A stretch of 42,355 nucleotides of DNA from Bacteriovoracaceae bacterium (GCA_018649885.1 JABIHA010000077.1:1-42355); one strand, 5' to 3'; counted from the first letter of the stretch, positions 25,147 through 34,284 are shown. Notes: generated by a model from the letters alone, not told the origin. Program-made: numbers and translations.

Positions 25147-25353
25147 TTATGACTCTTCTTCGGAGATCACCGTATACTCTGCTTCGATGTCTTGTTTAGG
25201 AACACCTTGTTCACGATTTGCCTGATGATTTCTTTGCGGATCTTCTCTTTGAGGACCGGATGCCCCACCCACTACAAGCATGGGGGCCAAGAAATTTTTC
25301 CATACGGCCTTAATAAGAAGATAGATTAAAAAGAAATAAATAATCTTTATCAT
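25147..25353 (-). CDS. small single-pass membrane protein (DUF4834-like)
   Basis: 68 residues: one membrane segment (about 3-30, IIYFFLIYLLIKAVWKNFLAPML), then a polar tail rich in Asn, Gln, Arg and Glu, ending acidic (ISEEES). The layout is like the DUF4834 family, but I am not sure of the match. It starts 49 bases past the stop of the large REC-like gene upstream on the same strand and may belong to its unit. A 7-bp inverted repeat (25140-25146 and 25152-25158) brackets the stop codon. Unknown function. Confidence 0.6.
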   Translation of the reverse strand: MIKIIYFFLIYLLIKAVWKNFLAPMLVVGGASGPQREDPQRNHQANREQGVPKQDIEAEYTVISEEES

Positions 25354-25402
25354 GAACCATACATACCATATTTATCAAAGCTTGGATTAATTTTATAGGA
25401 AA

Positions 25403-27553
25403 CTAGGCAGATTTTTTATCATCATCACTACCAGAGCTCGCCTCTGGTGCAGACTCCTTATCATTTTCTGCACTTGCAGCTGCTGGTGCGGGAGCACTGG
25501 CTTCTTCAGCTTTAAATGCTTCCGCTTTATCTCCACCCTCTCCCTTTGCAGGAGCAGCAGCTTTGGCGGCTTCTGCGGCCTTTAACTCTTCTGCTTTCTT
25601 TTGAATTCTTTCAAATTCCTCTCTTTCCTTCTTCTTCTTCAACTCTAGTTCTTTAAAAAAGAGAGTATTTACAAAGCGTCTCATTTTTTGTTTTTCAACT
25701 TGCCCCATACCATGAATTAAACCACGGTAAAGGCCTTGGCCTTTATATTTTTCGACTTGTTTTTGAACCATTGGAACTACCGTAATCCAAAAAGATAGAG
25801 GGTCATCAAATCTGAGTACTGCCCCCTCTTCGAATTTTTTCTCGGAAGTAAAATAGATCTCACTTTCTGTCGCCACTTTTAGACAAATCTCTCTTTGAAT
25901 TGTTCCCCATGATTTTGAGTCCCCTTTTCTAAAGAAAACTTTCTCTTTTTTAATAGCGGACATTTTTATCGGCTTGGTAGACATCTTCCCGGCTTTTTCT
26001 GCTTCCTCTCTTGCTCTTTTATTTTCCGCTGCCAGCAGACCTTTCCAGTAATCCTCATCTTTCTTAGTAAGCTTCTTAGTAAGCACATCTACCAAGTTTA
26101 AAACCACCTTGAGGTCGTACCCCGTTGTTTGGGTTAGAATCTGACTATAACCGGTAGAATCTATAAAACTTTGGGCCGAGATTTTCTTGGCATTGAAGAC
26201 AACAATAAATGGTTGGTACCCCTTAATATCTAATACATCTCCAATTATTTTAGTAAGATGGTCCTTATGATTAAATAACTCTAAATTTATTTTTTTTCTT
26301 TCTTCTTCTTTTTCAGGCAAATGCTCCATTTGATAAGTTATGATTTGCGGCCTCATAGATTCGAGTAACTCTTTGGGCTCAGGAATAAGTGCTTGCCACC
26401 TAAAAGAAAAAGGATATTCGTGGAAGAGTTTTTCCACCTGCTTAAAAACAGCACCCTTTTTATCAATGGAGAGAACTTTAACAATCTTGCCAAGCCCACC
26501 TGTCATGGCCTCGCCGCGAACATAGGTCTGAAGCTCTTTTCTGGCCTTCTCAAGCCTATCAGACATGGCCGCAAATCTTTCCTTTCTACGGGCTTTCTCT
26601 TTATTTTTGGCCTCAATTTCAGCAAGTTGCTCTTCTTCAGTTAATTTTTTGGGAAGTCCATCATCATCATCATTTTCAATATCGAGCTCGATCGCTTTAC
26701 CATTTTCTTCCTCTTTCTCGAGCTGTTCATTTAACTTTTTAATCCTTTCTCTTTTGGCCTCCATTTCATCCAAATGGGCCTGCCATTCAGTGCCACAATC
26801 ATCTTGTTTAATGAAGTCAATTACCGCCTCATATCCGTGCTCAAAATTGTAGAACAAGTTAGAACCATCACGCCCTAAGATTGTCATCTTTGGGAAAGGA
26901 ATAAGTTTTTCGTCAATATTGAGGTTAAATATAAAACTTTGATCATTGGGAAAGTCCATATTTGTTTCAAATCGAATGGTTTCCTCAGTCATATAGTTAA
27001 GTCTGAATAACTCGTGGACTTCGGTAGTGTAACTCAATTTCCCTGTAGCAAAACTTGGAAGGGTCACATCTTCTGGAAAGGCAAGATTGCCTGGACAAAA
27101 TACCACATCATGGATTTCACCACTTTTAATATGATTAAAATCTGCTCCACTCATCATAGCTCTTTGAACAAAATTGAAATCTTCACGATAATCGAGAAGT
27201 CCTACCACCACCATAAATTCTAAGAACTGTTGGCGTTTTAATATTTTGACAAAAGCGATACACACTTCTGGACTGCGGGTGTAATCAACGTAGAGGATTG
27301 AAAACCCCTTACTTACAACCTTGGGAACTATGGCCTGAATTTCTTGTTCTGTTTCTTCTTTAAATTGAATGAACTCGAATTTATATTTACTTGGAGGAAA
27401 AGAAGCTTCAAATCGGACTTTGATATTATTCCAATACCCATCGTCAGTTCCCAAATACCCAATTTTAATTTTGGGTACTTTAGGTTCTTCCTTTTCGTCC
27501 TTTTTTTTCTCTTCTTCGCTCACATTTAAACCCGGACTATTCCTTGTGGACAC
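25403..27553 (-). CDS. REC-like/PilZ-like/coiled-coil protein
   Basis: 716 residues, apparently cytoplasmic. Residues about 28-165 read like a receiver domain: D37-D38 in GTDDGYW, phosphoacceptor candidate D90 in SILYVDYT, and K143 in FNHIKSG. Residues about 265-350 are a charged coiled coil. A second degenerate Rossmann-type segment follows, then a beta-rich block near 580 (ESEIYFTSEKKFEEGAVLRFDD) reminiscent of a PilZ c-di-GMP fold but without the RxxxR motif. The C terminus is an Ala/Glu/Lys/Pro tail of low complexity. The GTG start at 27553 is only about 10 bases after a leftward TATAAT (27568-27563), so translation may begin further in, at the GTG at 27523. It is perhaps a signalling scaffold; domain calls are moderate. 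Confidence 0.6.
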   Translation of the reverse strand: MSTRNSPGLNVSEEEKKKDEKEEPKVPKIKIGYLGTDDGYWNNIKVRFEASFPPSKYKFEFIQFKEETEQEIQAIVPKVVSKGFSILYVDYTRSPEVCIAFVKILKRQQFLEFMVVVGLLDYREDFNFVQRAMMSGADFNHIKSGEIHDVVFCPGNLAFPEDVTLPSFATGKLSYTTEVHELFRLNYMTEETIRFETNMDFPNDQSFIFNLNIDEKLIPFPKMTILGRDGSNLFYNFEHGYEAVIDFIKQDDCGTEWQAHLDEMEAKRERIKKLNEQLEKEEENGKAIELDIENDDDDGLPKKLTEEEQLAEIEAKNKEKARRKERFAAMSDRLEKARKELQTYVRGEAMTGGLGKIVKVLSIDKKGAVFKQVEKLFHEYPFSFRWQALIPEPKELLESMRPQIITYQMEHLPEKEEERKKINLELFNHKDHLTKIIGDVLDIKGYQPFIVVFNAKKISAQSFIDSTGYSQILTQTTGYDLKVVLNLVDVLTKKLTKKDEDYWKGLLAAENKRAREEAEKAGKMSTKPIKMSAIKKEKVFFRKGDSKSWGTIQREICLKVATESEIYFTSEKKFEEGAVLRFDDPLSFWITVVPMVQKQVEKYKGQGLYRGLIHGMGQVEKQKMRRFVNTLFFKELELKKKKEREEFERIQKKAEELKAAEAAKAAAPAKGEGGDKAEAFKAEEASAPAPAAASAENDKESAPEASSGSDDDKKSA

Positions 27554-27754
27554 GATTGTCCAATTATACCAAATTCAATAATTCTATTTTACTTCTCGAC
27601 TGATAAATTCTCAAACTTAAGTCTTTTTAAGTCACTAATTATGCGTGTTATTGCCGTACTAGAGCGCTTTTCAGGAATTAAGGGAAACTTTAGTTAAGAG
27701 TCGTAAACTCAATAAATTTAATTGAAGCGATGATTTAACGGGGCACTTTGAGGC

Positions 27755-28423
27755 CTAAGAGGAACTTTGCAAGATCTCTTCGATTTCAGAAATTCTGAGG
27801 TCTTTATTTAGATCCTGATGGCCATGGTCTTGTTTTATGCGATAGGGCGCTAAAATCTTTTGAAGATGCCCTGTCGAAACACTGATATCACAAGAACTCC
27901 AAAGTAGACTTCCAAGTTCTTTAATCGGGTAATCACCATCCATACTGAGATGCCAAACTTCAAAATATTGAGAATTTTCACAAACCAGATACTCGGCCTT
28001 TAACTTAAGACCTGCTTGTCTTAAAAACACTCTTAAATCATCTAAGAGTGATTGGGCAGAAATGACTAAATCAACCCTATTTAAGTCGAGCCCACTCTCC
28101 AAAAGAGAAGCCAGGGCCTTTTCAATGGTTTTGCCTCCCAACCCGGAGAAAACCACCTCTCCACTCACCTGATCGCCTGGTACTTTTCCCATATCGATGT
28201 GATGTACACAAAAACTTTCAGAGTCGTAGTCACAAATTTTGTTTACAAGAGTATTTGTGGCCGAAATAGCAGAGTCAACAAAGTGAATTTTTGAAAATTT
28301 CTGAGCTTTCAGACCAAGAAGACCCAGGTGACCGTGATCACATCCCATATCCCACAACTCGCCACCTCCTCTCAAACAAGAGTCAATGACAGTCAGTCTT
28401 TTTGATAGATTTCTATTTTTCAT
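27755..28423 (-). CDS. trmK: TrmK-type tRNA (adenine-N1) methyltransferase
   Basis: 222 residues. The N terminus SKRLTVIDSCLRGGGELWDMGCDHGHLGLLGL is the AdoMet-binding motif of the COG2384/TrmK family, with the acidic strand end at HFVDSAI. FSGLGGKTIEKAL corresponds to the family's GMGG catalytic region. TrmK methylates adenine 22 of tRNA in Bacillus. The D-x-G-x-D-H motif and length suit the family, though the C-terminal coiled-coil domain is short. The SD is weak. It is divergent from the exported protein starting at 28494, separated by about 70 bases. Confidence 0.82.
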   Translation of the reverse strand: MKNRNLSKRLTVIDSCLRGGGELWDMGCDHGHLGLLGLKAQKFSKIHFVDSAISATNTLVNKICDYDSESFCVHHIDMGKVPGDQVSGEVVFSGLGGKTIEKALASLLESGLDLNRVDLVISAQSLLDDLRVFLRQAGLKLKAEYLVCENSQYFEVWHLSMDGDYPIKELGSLLWSSCDISVSTGHLQKILAPYRIKQDHGHQDLNKDLRISEIEEILQSSS

Positions 28424-28493
28424 ACAAGTGAGATCTTTTTTCCATACTTACCCTAGTTTGACAACAATTGGGTGTGGGCATCAACATATAAGT

Positions 28494-29141
28494 ATGAAGA
28501 AAATTTCTTTTTTGCTTCTAGCACTAAGTCTATCGTTAAATTTATACCAATATTTTAACGGGGATCCACAAGAGGGCCCAATTGCGAGAGTTCCTGCTAT
28601 TAGTAAACATATCCCCCCAACCTGCCCTCAAGTCCCAGTGCAAAAAAAAGAAAACACAATTAGCTTAAAACAAAATCCCTCTCCCACTGAGGCCATAGAA
28701 GAATACACAGCGAAAGGCCCTGTAAAGCCTAACAAGAAAAATGTTGCAGAAGAACAAACTACTCTTTTCAATGACAATGCAGACAATCTACTAGCAGAAT
28801 ATGATGAGGAAATCCTAGTCTTCTTTCAAAAAGCACTTGATCTTAACCAGCAAGATATTGAAACCTATAATGAATTAAAATCTGATTTTTATGCCATGGT
28901 TGGAGATCTCTATGACACTAGCGACCAAGAAGGCGAAGAGTCCGAGGAGGGAGACTACTACTGGAGTTATCAAAAGAACTTGGCCTACTTACAACTGCTC
29001 GACAGTCATATGAGAAAATTCCAAAACTATCTAGGTGGAGAGGACTTCCAAAGATATAAAGACTTCCTCAAAAAATATAACAAAAAAATAGCCCGCGAAG
29101 ATATTCAATCAGGAAGGCCTGTTCGAGTCATTCATTTCTAA
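28494..29141 (+). CDS. exported hypothetical protein
   Basis: 215 residues from the ATG at 28494. A longer reading frame reaches back to 28386, but that would overlap trmK's start on the other strand and hide the signal sequence. The N terminus MKKISFLLLALSLSLNLYQYF is a signal peptide or uncleaved anchor. A Pro/Lys/Thr-rich linker follows, then an acidic helical domain (DQEGEESEEGDYYWSYQK) with aromatic helices (YLQLLDSHMRKFQNYLG). No family was recognised. It probably faces the periplasm. Confidence 0.65.
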   Translation: MKKISFLLLALSLSLNLYQYFNGDPQEGPIARVPAISKHIPPTCPQVPVQKKENTISLKQNPSPTEAIEEYTAKGPVKPNKKNVAEEQTTLFNDNADNLLAEYDEEILVFFQKALDLNQQDIETYNELKSDFYAMVGDLYDTSDQEGEESEEGDYYWSYQKNLAYLQLLDSHMRKFQNYLGGEDFQRYKDFLKKYNKKIAREDIQSGRPVRVIHF

Positions 29142-29309
29142 TTTTTCAATGCTTTATTTCTAGTGACCAATGTTTAGACACTCATCTTAAAACTTAACGA
29201 CGTCTTGCCTACTTCCAGCAAGATACCCCCTTAAAAGTGTCAAATCTGTGGTCTGTTTCTTGCATTTTTAAGGTTTCTAGACAGTAGAAATTTTAACAGG
29301 AGTGAGAAA

Positions 29310-29750
29310 ATGGATCGCACAATCGATCTCAAGTCCCTTTTACTAGTTGCCCTTTTTTCAGTGTTTCTTGCATTTGCAAGTGAAGCTTTTGCTGGAAGTG
29401 GAAAAAAGAAGTCTGGCTTTGTTCCCTGTAGAACCCTTAAAGTCTTTTCTCCTGACAATGCTCTGGATATGGCCTCATTAATGGGCAAGTACAAAATCTT
29501 TAATGTCACACTACTATCTAAATATGAAGATGAATCAAGACTTGGACCTGGTGAAGTTGTTGTTATTGCCGGAAAAGATCGATGGCCTGAAGCGATGTCA
29601 CCATTTAAAGTTCTTGGCGGAGTTTATTTTTATGAATTCCAAAGAAGAAAAGAAGTATTGGCCCTATCTTTTGGAAAGGCCAAAAAAAGAAATCTTGCCT
29701 CTTCGGGACACGTAGTTACCAAGTGCGCACTTAAATCACTGGAGAAATAA
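29310..29750 (+). CDS. small exported protein, first gene of an amidase operon
   Basis: 146 residues with a signal peptide (about 1-28, ending SEAFA) after a strong AGGAG site. The mature part is basic, begins GSGKKKSGFVPCRTLK and has two cysteines (PCRTL and TKCAL) that could pair. The core (FNVTLLSKYEDESRLGPGEVVVIAGK, then GGVYFYEFQRRKEVLALSFGKAK) is mostly predicted strand. No family was recognised. The amidase starts 6 bases after its stop, so it is co-transcribed and may be a chaperone, inhibitor or targeting partner. Confidence 0.7.
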   Translation: MDRTIDLKSLLLVALFSVFLAFASEAFAGSGKKKSGFVPCRTLKVFSPDNALDMASLMGKYKIFNVTLLSKYEDESRLGPGEVVVIAGKDRWPEAMSPFKVLGGVYFYEFQRRKEVLALSFGKAKKRNLASSGHVVTKCALKSLEK

Positions 29751-29756
29751 ATCACC

Positions 29757-31106
29757 ATGAATAGCTTGTACTCACTCATTTTCGCTCTACTATTTGCACA
29801 TGGTGCAAATGCTGTGGAATTTAAAGTGCGAGAAGGTGTGGACTTTAGCAAACTAGATAAATACCAGAAAATATATTCTTTACCATACCTTGCAAGCCGT
29901 ATCCACAATGTTTTCCAACACCCTACACTAGATAAAGATGAAATCGGAAAGTATTTAAAGTGGGGAGAAGCTGGCTTAACAATTATGGCCAATCCCAATG
30001 AAGAGCCCGCTCTAGCTATTAAAACAAATTATTTTTTAGAATATGGAGGCCATAGCGCTCCCACTGAATCTGTAAATTGCTTTAAAAAATCTAGAAATCC
30101 ATTCAGGCCTTTAAAAGGACTAAAGGTTGCACTTGACCCAGGTCATATAGGTGGAAAATTTTCAAAGCTAGAGAAAAAATATGTATTGATGGATGGAGGA
30201 AGAATTGATTTTAATGAGGGAGACCTTAATTATTATACAGCACTCAAACTCAAGTTGATGCTTGAGCGTGCTGGAGCAGAAGTCTTTATGACTAGAGGAA
30301 AAGAATCAGCAGCGTTAGGAAGCTTTGATGATTGGTTTTCTATTGATAAAAATATTATGGATGCCTATGATTCTTGGCGACTTGCTAAATTTGGTGCACA
30401 CAAAGACGCTGAAGGAAGACTCGCTGATATTGCACTATTTAAAGCCGAGCGTGAGACAACTTTCTATGTCTTTTTCGGTAGAGAAGAAATGCGAAAGAGA
30501 GCGGATTTGATAAATGAATTCAATCCAGATTTCACACTACTAATCCACTACAATGGCTATCCAGGCGAATACAATCGTCAAGGTGTTCAAACTAGAAAAA
30601 CTCGTGATGAACATGGACAAAATGTAGGAACAAATACTCAAAACTATAATATGCTGTTTGTTCCTGGAAGCTTTATGAAAAATGAGCTCAATGAAAAGCA
30701 TACCCAGTTTCATTTTCTAAAACTTCTTCTAGACAATAAAATTATTGATGGCTCTATTGATCTTTGCACTGACCTACTTGGTAGTGTAATGAAAAAATTT
30801 AAAGATTTAAAAACTGCCGACTATGGCGATCCCTACTATACTGCAGATGTTTCGCTACCCATAGTTAAAAAAGATGGACAACAACTAAGAGGTATCTTTC
30901 ACCGAAACCTTGATATGCTTCGTTTTTTAAATGCTCCATCTTGTTATATGGAGCTCTTTGTTCAAGATAACTTTGAAGAAGCGGAAATTCTGAATACCAA
31001 CAATGCAAAACTAAAACAGCACCGAGTCCCCAAAAAGATTCTCAATGTGGCCAGGAGTTACTTCAAAGGTATTAAAAAATACTTTAAGGCCAAAACCTGC
31101 AAGTAG
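29757..31106 (+). CDS. N-acetylmuramoyl-L-alanine amidase-like zinc hydrolase
   Basis: 449 residues of the amidase_3 fold, which cleaves the bond between the peptide and N-acetylmuramic acid in peptidoglycan. Zinc ligands are H130 (LDPGHIGG), E154 (FNEGDLNYY) and H264 (LLIHYNGYP). The catalytic acid is likely E399 (CYMELFVQDNFEEAEIL). Between E154 and H264 the gap is about 110 residues, with an insertion at about 183-245, longer than in typical amidases. A signal peptide (about 1-19) ends HGANA. The C terminus is Lys-rich. GGAG precedes the start. It lies between the small exported protein and the transglutaminase-like gene, 9 bases before the latter. In a predator it could loosen its own or the prey's wall. 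Confidence 0.85.
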   Translation: MNSLYSLIFALLFAHGANAVEFKVREGVDFSKLDKYQKIYSLPYLASRIHNVFQHPTLDKDEIGKYLKWGEAGLTIMANPNEEPALAIKTNYFLEYGGHSAPTESVNCFKKSRNPFRPLKGLKVALDPGHIGGKFSKLEKKYVLMDGGRIDFNEGDLNYYTALKLKLMLERAGAEVFMTRGKESAALGSFDDWFSIDKNIMDAYDSWRLAKFGAHKDAEGRLADIALFKAERETTFYVFFGREEMRKRADLINEFNPDFTLLIHYNGYPGEYNRQGVQTRKTRDEHGQNVGTNTQNYNMLFVPGSFMKNELNEKHTQFHFLKLLLDNKIIDGSIDLCTDLLGSVMKKFKDLKTADYGDPYYTADVSLPIVKKDGQQLRGIFHRNLDMLRFLNAPSCYMELFVQDNFEEAEILNTNNAKLKQHRVPKKILNVARSYFKGIKKYFKAKTCK

Positions 31107-31115
31107 GAAGCAATT

Positions 31116-32204
31116 ATGAAAATCTTCATTACACTTTTCTCTGTATTTTTCTTGTGCCAAAATGGCTGGAGTAAAAATGGTCCAGTCTACCAAAGTATAA
31201 AAAAAGTCATAGAAGAAGTCAGACCCACACCATCTATGAAAAATGTTGATGAATTCTTAGAAGGTCTTCCTAGGTTTAAAAAAAGTTGGAGTCTTGAAAA
31301 GCAAGCAAAGGTTTTAAATAACTATATCTTTAAAACTTATTCTATCACTGCAGACAATAGTTATCTATCTAGACACCAGGCTGACAATATATTACCTGAC
31401 TCTGTCCTTAATACCAAAAAAGGCCATTGTCTGGGTATATCAACTCTGTATCTGCTACTGGCAGAAAAGCTTGAGCTTCAGGCCTACCTGGTAAGAACTC
31501 CCAAACATGTCTTTGTCAGATTGTGTAAAAAGAAAAGCTGCCGCAATATTGAGACTCTCAAAGAGGGAGCAAAGATTGAAGACAAGTATTACGTCGACTC
31601 TCAACTCATCTCCAAATCGGCTTTGGACAAAAAACTCTATTTACAAAACTTAGACCCATCAAAGGTTTTAGTGGCCTCAATCTATAATGGCCTAGGCTTT
31701 GTTGCTGGAACCACAAACCAAAATCAATTGGCCCACCTCTTCTATCTCAAGGCCACTAAGAGCGATCCAGGCTTTGCTGAGGCACACTCTAACCTGGCGG
31801 CCATATACTCTTCCTCAGGTGAATTAAAGGCAGCTGAGAGCGAATTAGAGCTTGCTCACAATATTAATCCCTTTAACTCAACTGTTACCCTCAACTTGGG
31901 AATTTTAAGCCGTGCTAAGGGTGCTTTTACAAAGGCCATGAACTTATTCAATAAATCTATTTCAATCAATCCACTCAATATCGCTGGATATATTCACCGC
32001 TCGAATCTTTTAATTGAAAAGGGAAACAATAAGAGTGCCATGCTTGATTTGGAAAGAGTTTTGGTGATTAAACCCAACCTATGCAGCATAAGAGAAAAGG
32101 CCATAGAAGTGGCAAAGAAAATTTCGGCGAAGAATCTGGATTATCACAGCTTTAAATTAAAAGACACAAAAACAAGACGAAGGTGTGAAAACCTCCTAAT
32201 GTAA
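31116..32204 (+). CDS. exported transglutaminase-like (SirB1-type)/TPR protein
   Basis: 362 residues. A signal peptide (about 1-19) precedes a transglutaminase-like core: Cys105 in KKGHCLGISTLYLLLAEKL, His131 in PKHVFVR, and an Asn-Ile-Glu segment (144-146) at the third catalytic position, as in SirB1-like proteins. From about 205 to 330, four or so TPR helices follow (LATKSDPGFAEAHSNLAAIYSSSGEL..., AFTKAMNLFNKSISINP...), a protein-binding scaffold. AGGAAG precedes the ATG. It is last in the amidase operon and may attach to or process wall-associated proteins. A hairpin follows the stop. Catalytic Cys and His are seen; activity is inferred. Confidence 0.78.
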   Translation: MKIFITLFSVFFLCQNGWSKNGPVYQSIKKVIEEVRPTPSMKNVDEFLEGLPRFKKSWSLEKQAKVLNNYIFKTYSITADNSYLSRHQADNILPDSVLNTKKGHCLGISTLYLLLAEKLELQAYLVRTPKHVFVRLCKKKSCRNIETLKEGAKIEDKYYVDSQLISKSALDKKLYLQNLDPSKVLVASIYNGLGFVAGTTNQNQLAHLFYLKATKSDPGFAEAHSNLAAIYSSSGELKAAESELELAHNINPFNSTVTLNLGILSRAKGAFTKAMNLFNKSISINPLNIAGYIHRSNLLIEKGNNKSAMLDLERVLVIKPNLCSIREKAIEVAKKISAKNLDYHSFKLKDTKTRRRCENLLM

Positions 32205-32218
32205 TTTCAGATCACTTC

Positions 32219-32238
32219 AGGGCCTACCTTGCGGCCCT
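32219..32238. terminator. stem-loop between convergent genes
   Basis: A 6-bp stem AGGGCC/GGCCCT with an eight-base loop lies 15 bases past the transglutaminase gene and covers the stop of the winged-helix gene. There is no T-run, so it is at best a weak terminator. Confidence 0.35.
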
Positions 32239-32656
32239 AAAAGTCATCGTATCCCTGTCCGTACTCTTGATCGTAATCTTTTGTGATGTACTTTCTGACA
32301 AAATACTGGCCAGAGCGAATTGTTTCAATAAAGCCTAGGTCTTCGAGTTTTCTCAAAGAGTGATAGACATCATCGATTGTTACTGCAAGGGACTTGGCAA
32401 TCTCTGTGTGAGACATCACCTGGGAAAAGCCATAAGCCTTGTAGAGATTAGGCCTGCACCACACTAGGCGGTAGAGGTACATAAAAACTAAAATCTCGAT
32501 ACGTCCCAATTTACATGTAACAAGTACATCATCAAAAAATAGGTCGGGAATCTTTGAAACCGTAGGGGCCTTTTTGCCCTCTTCTCTTTCAGGGTCCATA
32601 TCCCCGGGCCGATCTTTGGCATGGTGTTCTGCCAGTATAGAGTGTAAATCAACCAT
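32237..32656 (-). CDS. winged-helix DNA-binding protein, divergent from nqrA
   Basis: 139 residues from the ATG at 32656, which has GGAGGA six bases upstream. A TTG further out at 32671 lies within that site. The N-terminal 40 residues are polar. The rest (about 45-120) is a winged helix: SHTEIAKSLAVTIDDVYHSLRKLEDLGFIETIRSGQYFV has the helix-turn-helix with a recognition helix on TIDDVYHSLRKLEDL. The C terminus is a short Tyr/Asp/Gln tail (YDQEYGQGYDDF). It lies head-to-head with the nqr operon across about 280 bases, so it could regulate it; that is inferred from position only. Confidence 0.68.
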   Translation of the reverse strand: MVDLHSILAEHHAKDRPGDMDPEREEGKKAPTVSKIPDLFFDDVLVTCKLGRIEILVFMYLYRLVWCRPNLYKAYGFSQVMSHTEIAKSLAVTIDDVYHSLRKLEDLGFIETIRSGQYFVRKYITKDYDQEYGQGYDDF

Positions 32657-32858
32657 TGCTAAATCCTCCAATGCTCCATTCAGAGCGGGATTGAGTCACT
32701 GCCATTATTTCACACAAGCATCTCTTGGCAATAGAAGATTTGTTTAGGAATTTTTTTCCGCTTCGCAGAAGCAAAATTTGTTCTGGCCCACTTGATGATT
32801 GTTGTCAGAAAATTTAAGAAAACTGAAGGTTGGGTTTAACCTTTTGAATAAACGGTGT

Positions 32859-32864
32859 TATATT
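32859..32864 (+). promoter_or_regulatory. weak candidate -10 of the nqr operon
   Basis: TATATT lies 74 bases before nqrA, with a poor TTTAAC 18 bases upstream. TTGATCAA (32867-32874), an 8-bp palindrome, follows at once. I see no other promoter-like element in the 280 bases between the divergent genes. Confidence 0.25.
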
Positions 32865-32937
32865 TTTGATCAAAGTACTTTTCTCTCTCAATTCGTGTGT
32901 TTCGTGTGAGGCCACATATTTTAAGGAATCGACTAAA

Positions 32938-34281
32938 ATGATCAGAATTAAAAAGGGAATCGATCTCCCCCTCAGCGGAGCCCCGGAACAAAAGATTTCT
33001 GGCGAGTTCAAACCCACACGTGTTGCAGTTACTGCAATTGATTATGTTGGTATGAAACCAAAGATGAATGTCAGTGTTGGAGACAGCGTTGTGGCCGGGC
33101 AATGTCTATTTGTAGACAAGAAATACCCATCGATTCAGTTCACTGCTACTACTTCTGGTAAAGTTGTTGAAATAAACCGAGGTGCCAAAAGACTGCTTCA
33201 CTCTGTAGTCATTGAAACTTCAGGCAACGAGCAAGTTAGCTATCAAAACTATAAATCTAGTGACCTTCAAAATCTAAATAGAGAAAATGTAGTAGCACTG
33301 CTTCTTGAAAGTGGTCTATGGCCAGCACTGAGAACCAGGCCTTTTTCCAAGTCCCCTGACCCAGAATCCACTCCAGCAGCAATATTTGTTAACGCCATGG
33401 ATACCCATCCACTGTGTGCAGATCCTGCATTAATCATTGGAGAGAATGCCCCACATTTTGAGATGGGGCTGAAAGTTTTGACCAAACTTACCCAAGGAAA
33501 ACTCTATTTGTGCAAAAAACACGGAACGACTCTCCCTGGAGAAGATCTAGTGAGCCTCAATGTACAATCCTTTGAAGGCCCTCATCCAGCAGGACTGTCT
33601 GGAACTCACATGCACTTTATTGATCCCGTTTCTATTAATAGAACACATTGGTCTATTGGCTACCAAGATGTATTGCGCGTGGGAGAGCTATTCGCAACAG
33701 GCGTCCAAAGCTTTGCTGGCTATATTTCACTCGCTGGCCCCAAAGTGAATACCCCTACAATTTTAAAAACTAAACTGGGCGCGTGTTTGTGCCAGTTGGT
33801 TAAAGATAGAATTTCTACAGACAACACCAGAGTGATCTCCGGAAGTGTACTGGACGGAAGAACAAAGTCCGACGGCCTTTGCTATCTTGGAAGATTTCAC
33901 AATCAGGTTACAGTTGTCGAAGAGGGAAATAAAAGAGAATTTTTAGGATGGCATGCACCAGGGTTTGAAAAATTCTCTGTCAAAAATGTGTTCATATCGA
34001 GACTCTTCTCTGGGAAAAAATTTAATTTTAACACCAACACAAATGGCTCTCCAAGATCTGTTGTTCCTGTTGGCTCTTATGAAAAAGTTATGCCACTTGA
34101 AATATTGGCCACTCCACTGATCAAATCTCTTCTCACTGGGAATACAGACTTTGCTCAAAGTCTGGGTTGCCTAGAATTAGATGAGGAAGACTTAGCACTT
34201 TTAACCTATGTCTGCCCTAGCAAAATTGATTTTGGACCAGTGCTTAGAGACAGTTTAGAAAAGATTGAGAAGGAAGGATAA
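32938..34281 (+). CDS. nqrA: Na+-translocating NADH:quinone reductase subunit A
   Basis: 447 residues from the ATG at 32938 with AAGGA upstream; this is the usual NqrA length, and MIRIKKGIDLPLSGAPEQ matches the family start. An earlier frame start (32866) is rejected. NqrA is a peripheral cytoplasmic-side subunit of the Na+-pumping NADH dehydrogenase, implicated in quinone binding. Landmarks are PKMNVSVGDSVVAGQ, FPGTHP-like GPHPAGLSGTHMHF, and IGYQDVLRVGELF. It starts the nqrABCDEF operon. Confidence 0.95.
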   Translation: MIRIKKGIDLPLSGAPEQKISGEFKPTRVAVTAIDYVGMKPKMNVSVGDSVVAGQCLFVDKKYPSIQFTATTSGKVVEINRGAKRLLHSVVIETSGNEQVSYQNYKSSDLQNLNRENVVALLLESGLWPALRTRPFSKSPDPESTPAAIFVNAMDTHPLCADPALIIGENAPHFEMGLKVLTKLTQGKLYLCKKHGTTLPGEDLVSLNVQSFEGPHPAGLSGTHMHFIDPVSINRTHWSIGYQDVLRVGELFATGVQSFAGYISLAGPKVNTPTILKTKLGACLCQLVKDRISTDNTRVISGSVLDGRTKSDGLCYLGRFHNQVTVVEEGNKREFLGWHAPGFEKFSVKNVFISRLFSGKKFNFNTNTNGSPRSVVPVGSYEKVMPLEILATPLIKSLLTGNTDFAQSLGCLELDEEDLALLTYVCPSKIDFGPVLRDSLEKIEKEG

Positions 34282-34284
34282 TCC

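Noticed and set aside
25140..25158. Hairpin GAAGAGT-TTATG-ACTCTTC as terminator of the 68-residue gene
   Set aside because: The repeat overlaps the stop codon region, is A+T-rich and has no T-run on the transcribed side.
28458..28490. TTGACA-TATAAG promoter for the exported protein at 28494
   Set aside because: The spacer of about 23 bases is too long, and the -10 would touch the start codon.
32760..32772. GCTTC-GCA-GAAGC hairpin between the winged-helix gene and nqrA
   Set aside because: It is a short 5-bp stem followed by A on the rightward strand, with no clear role.
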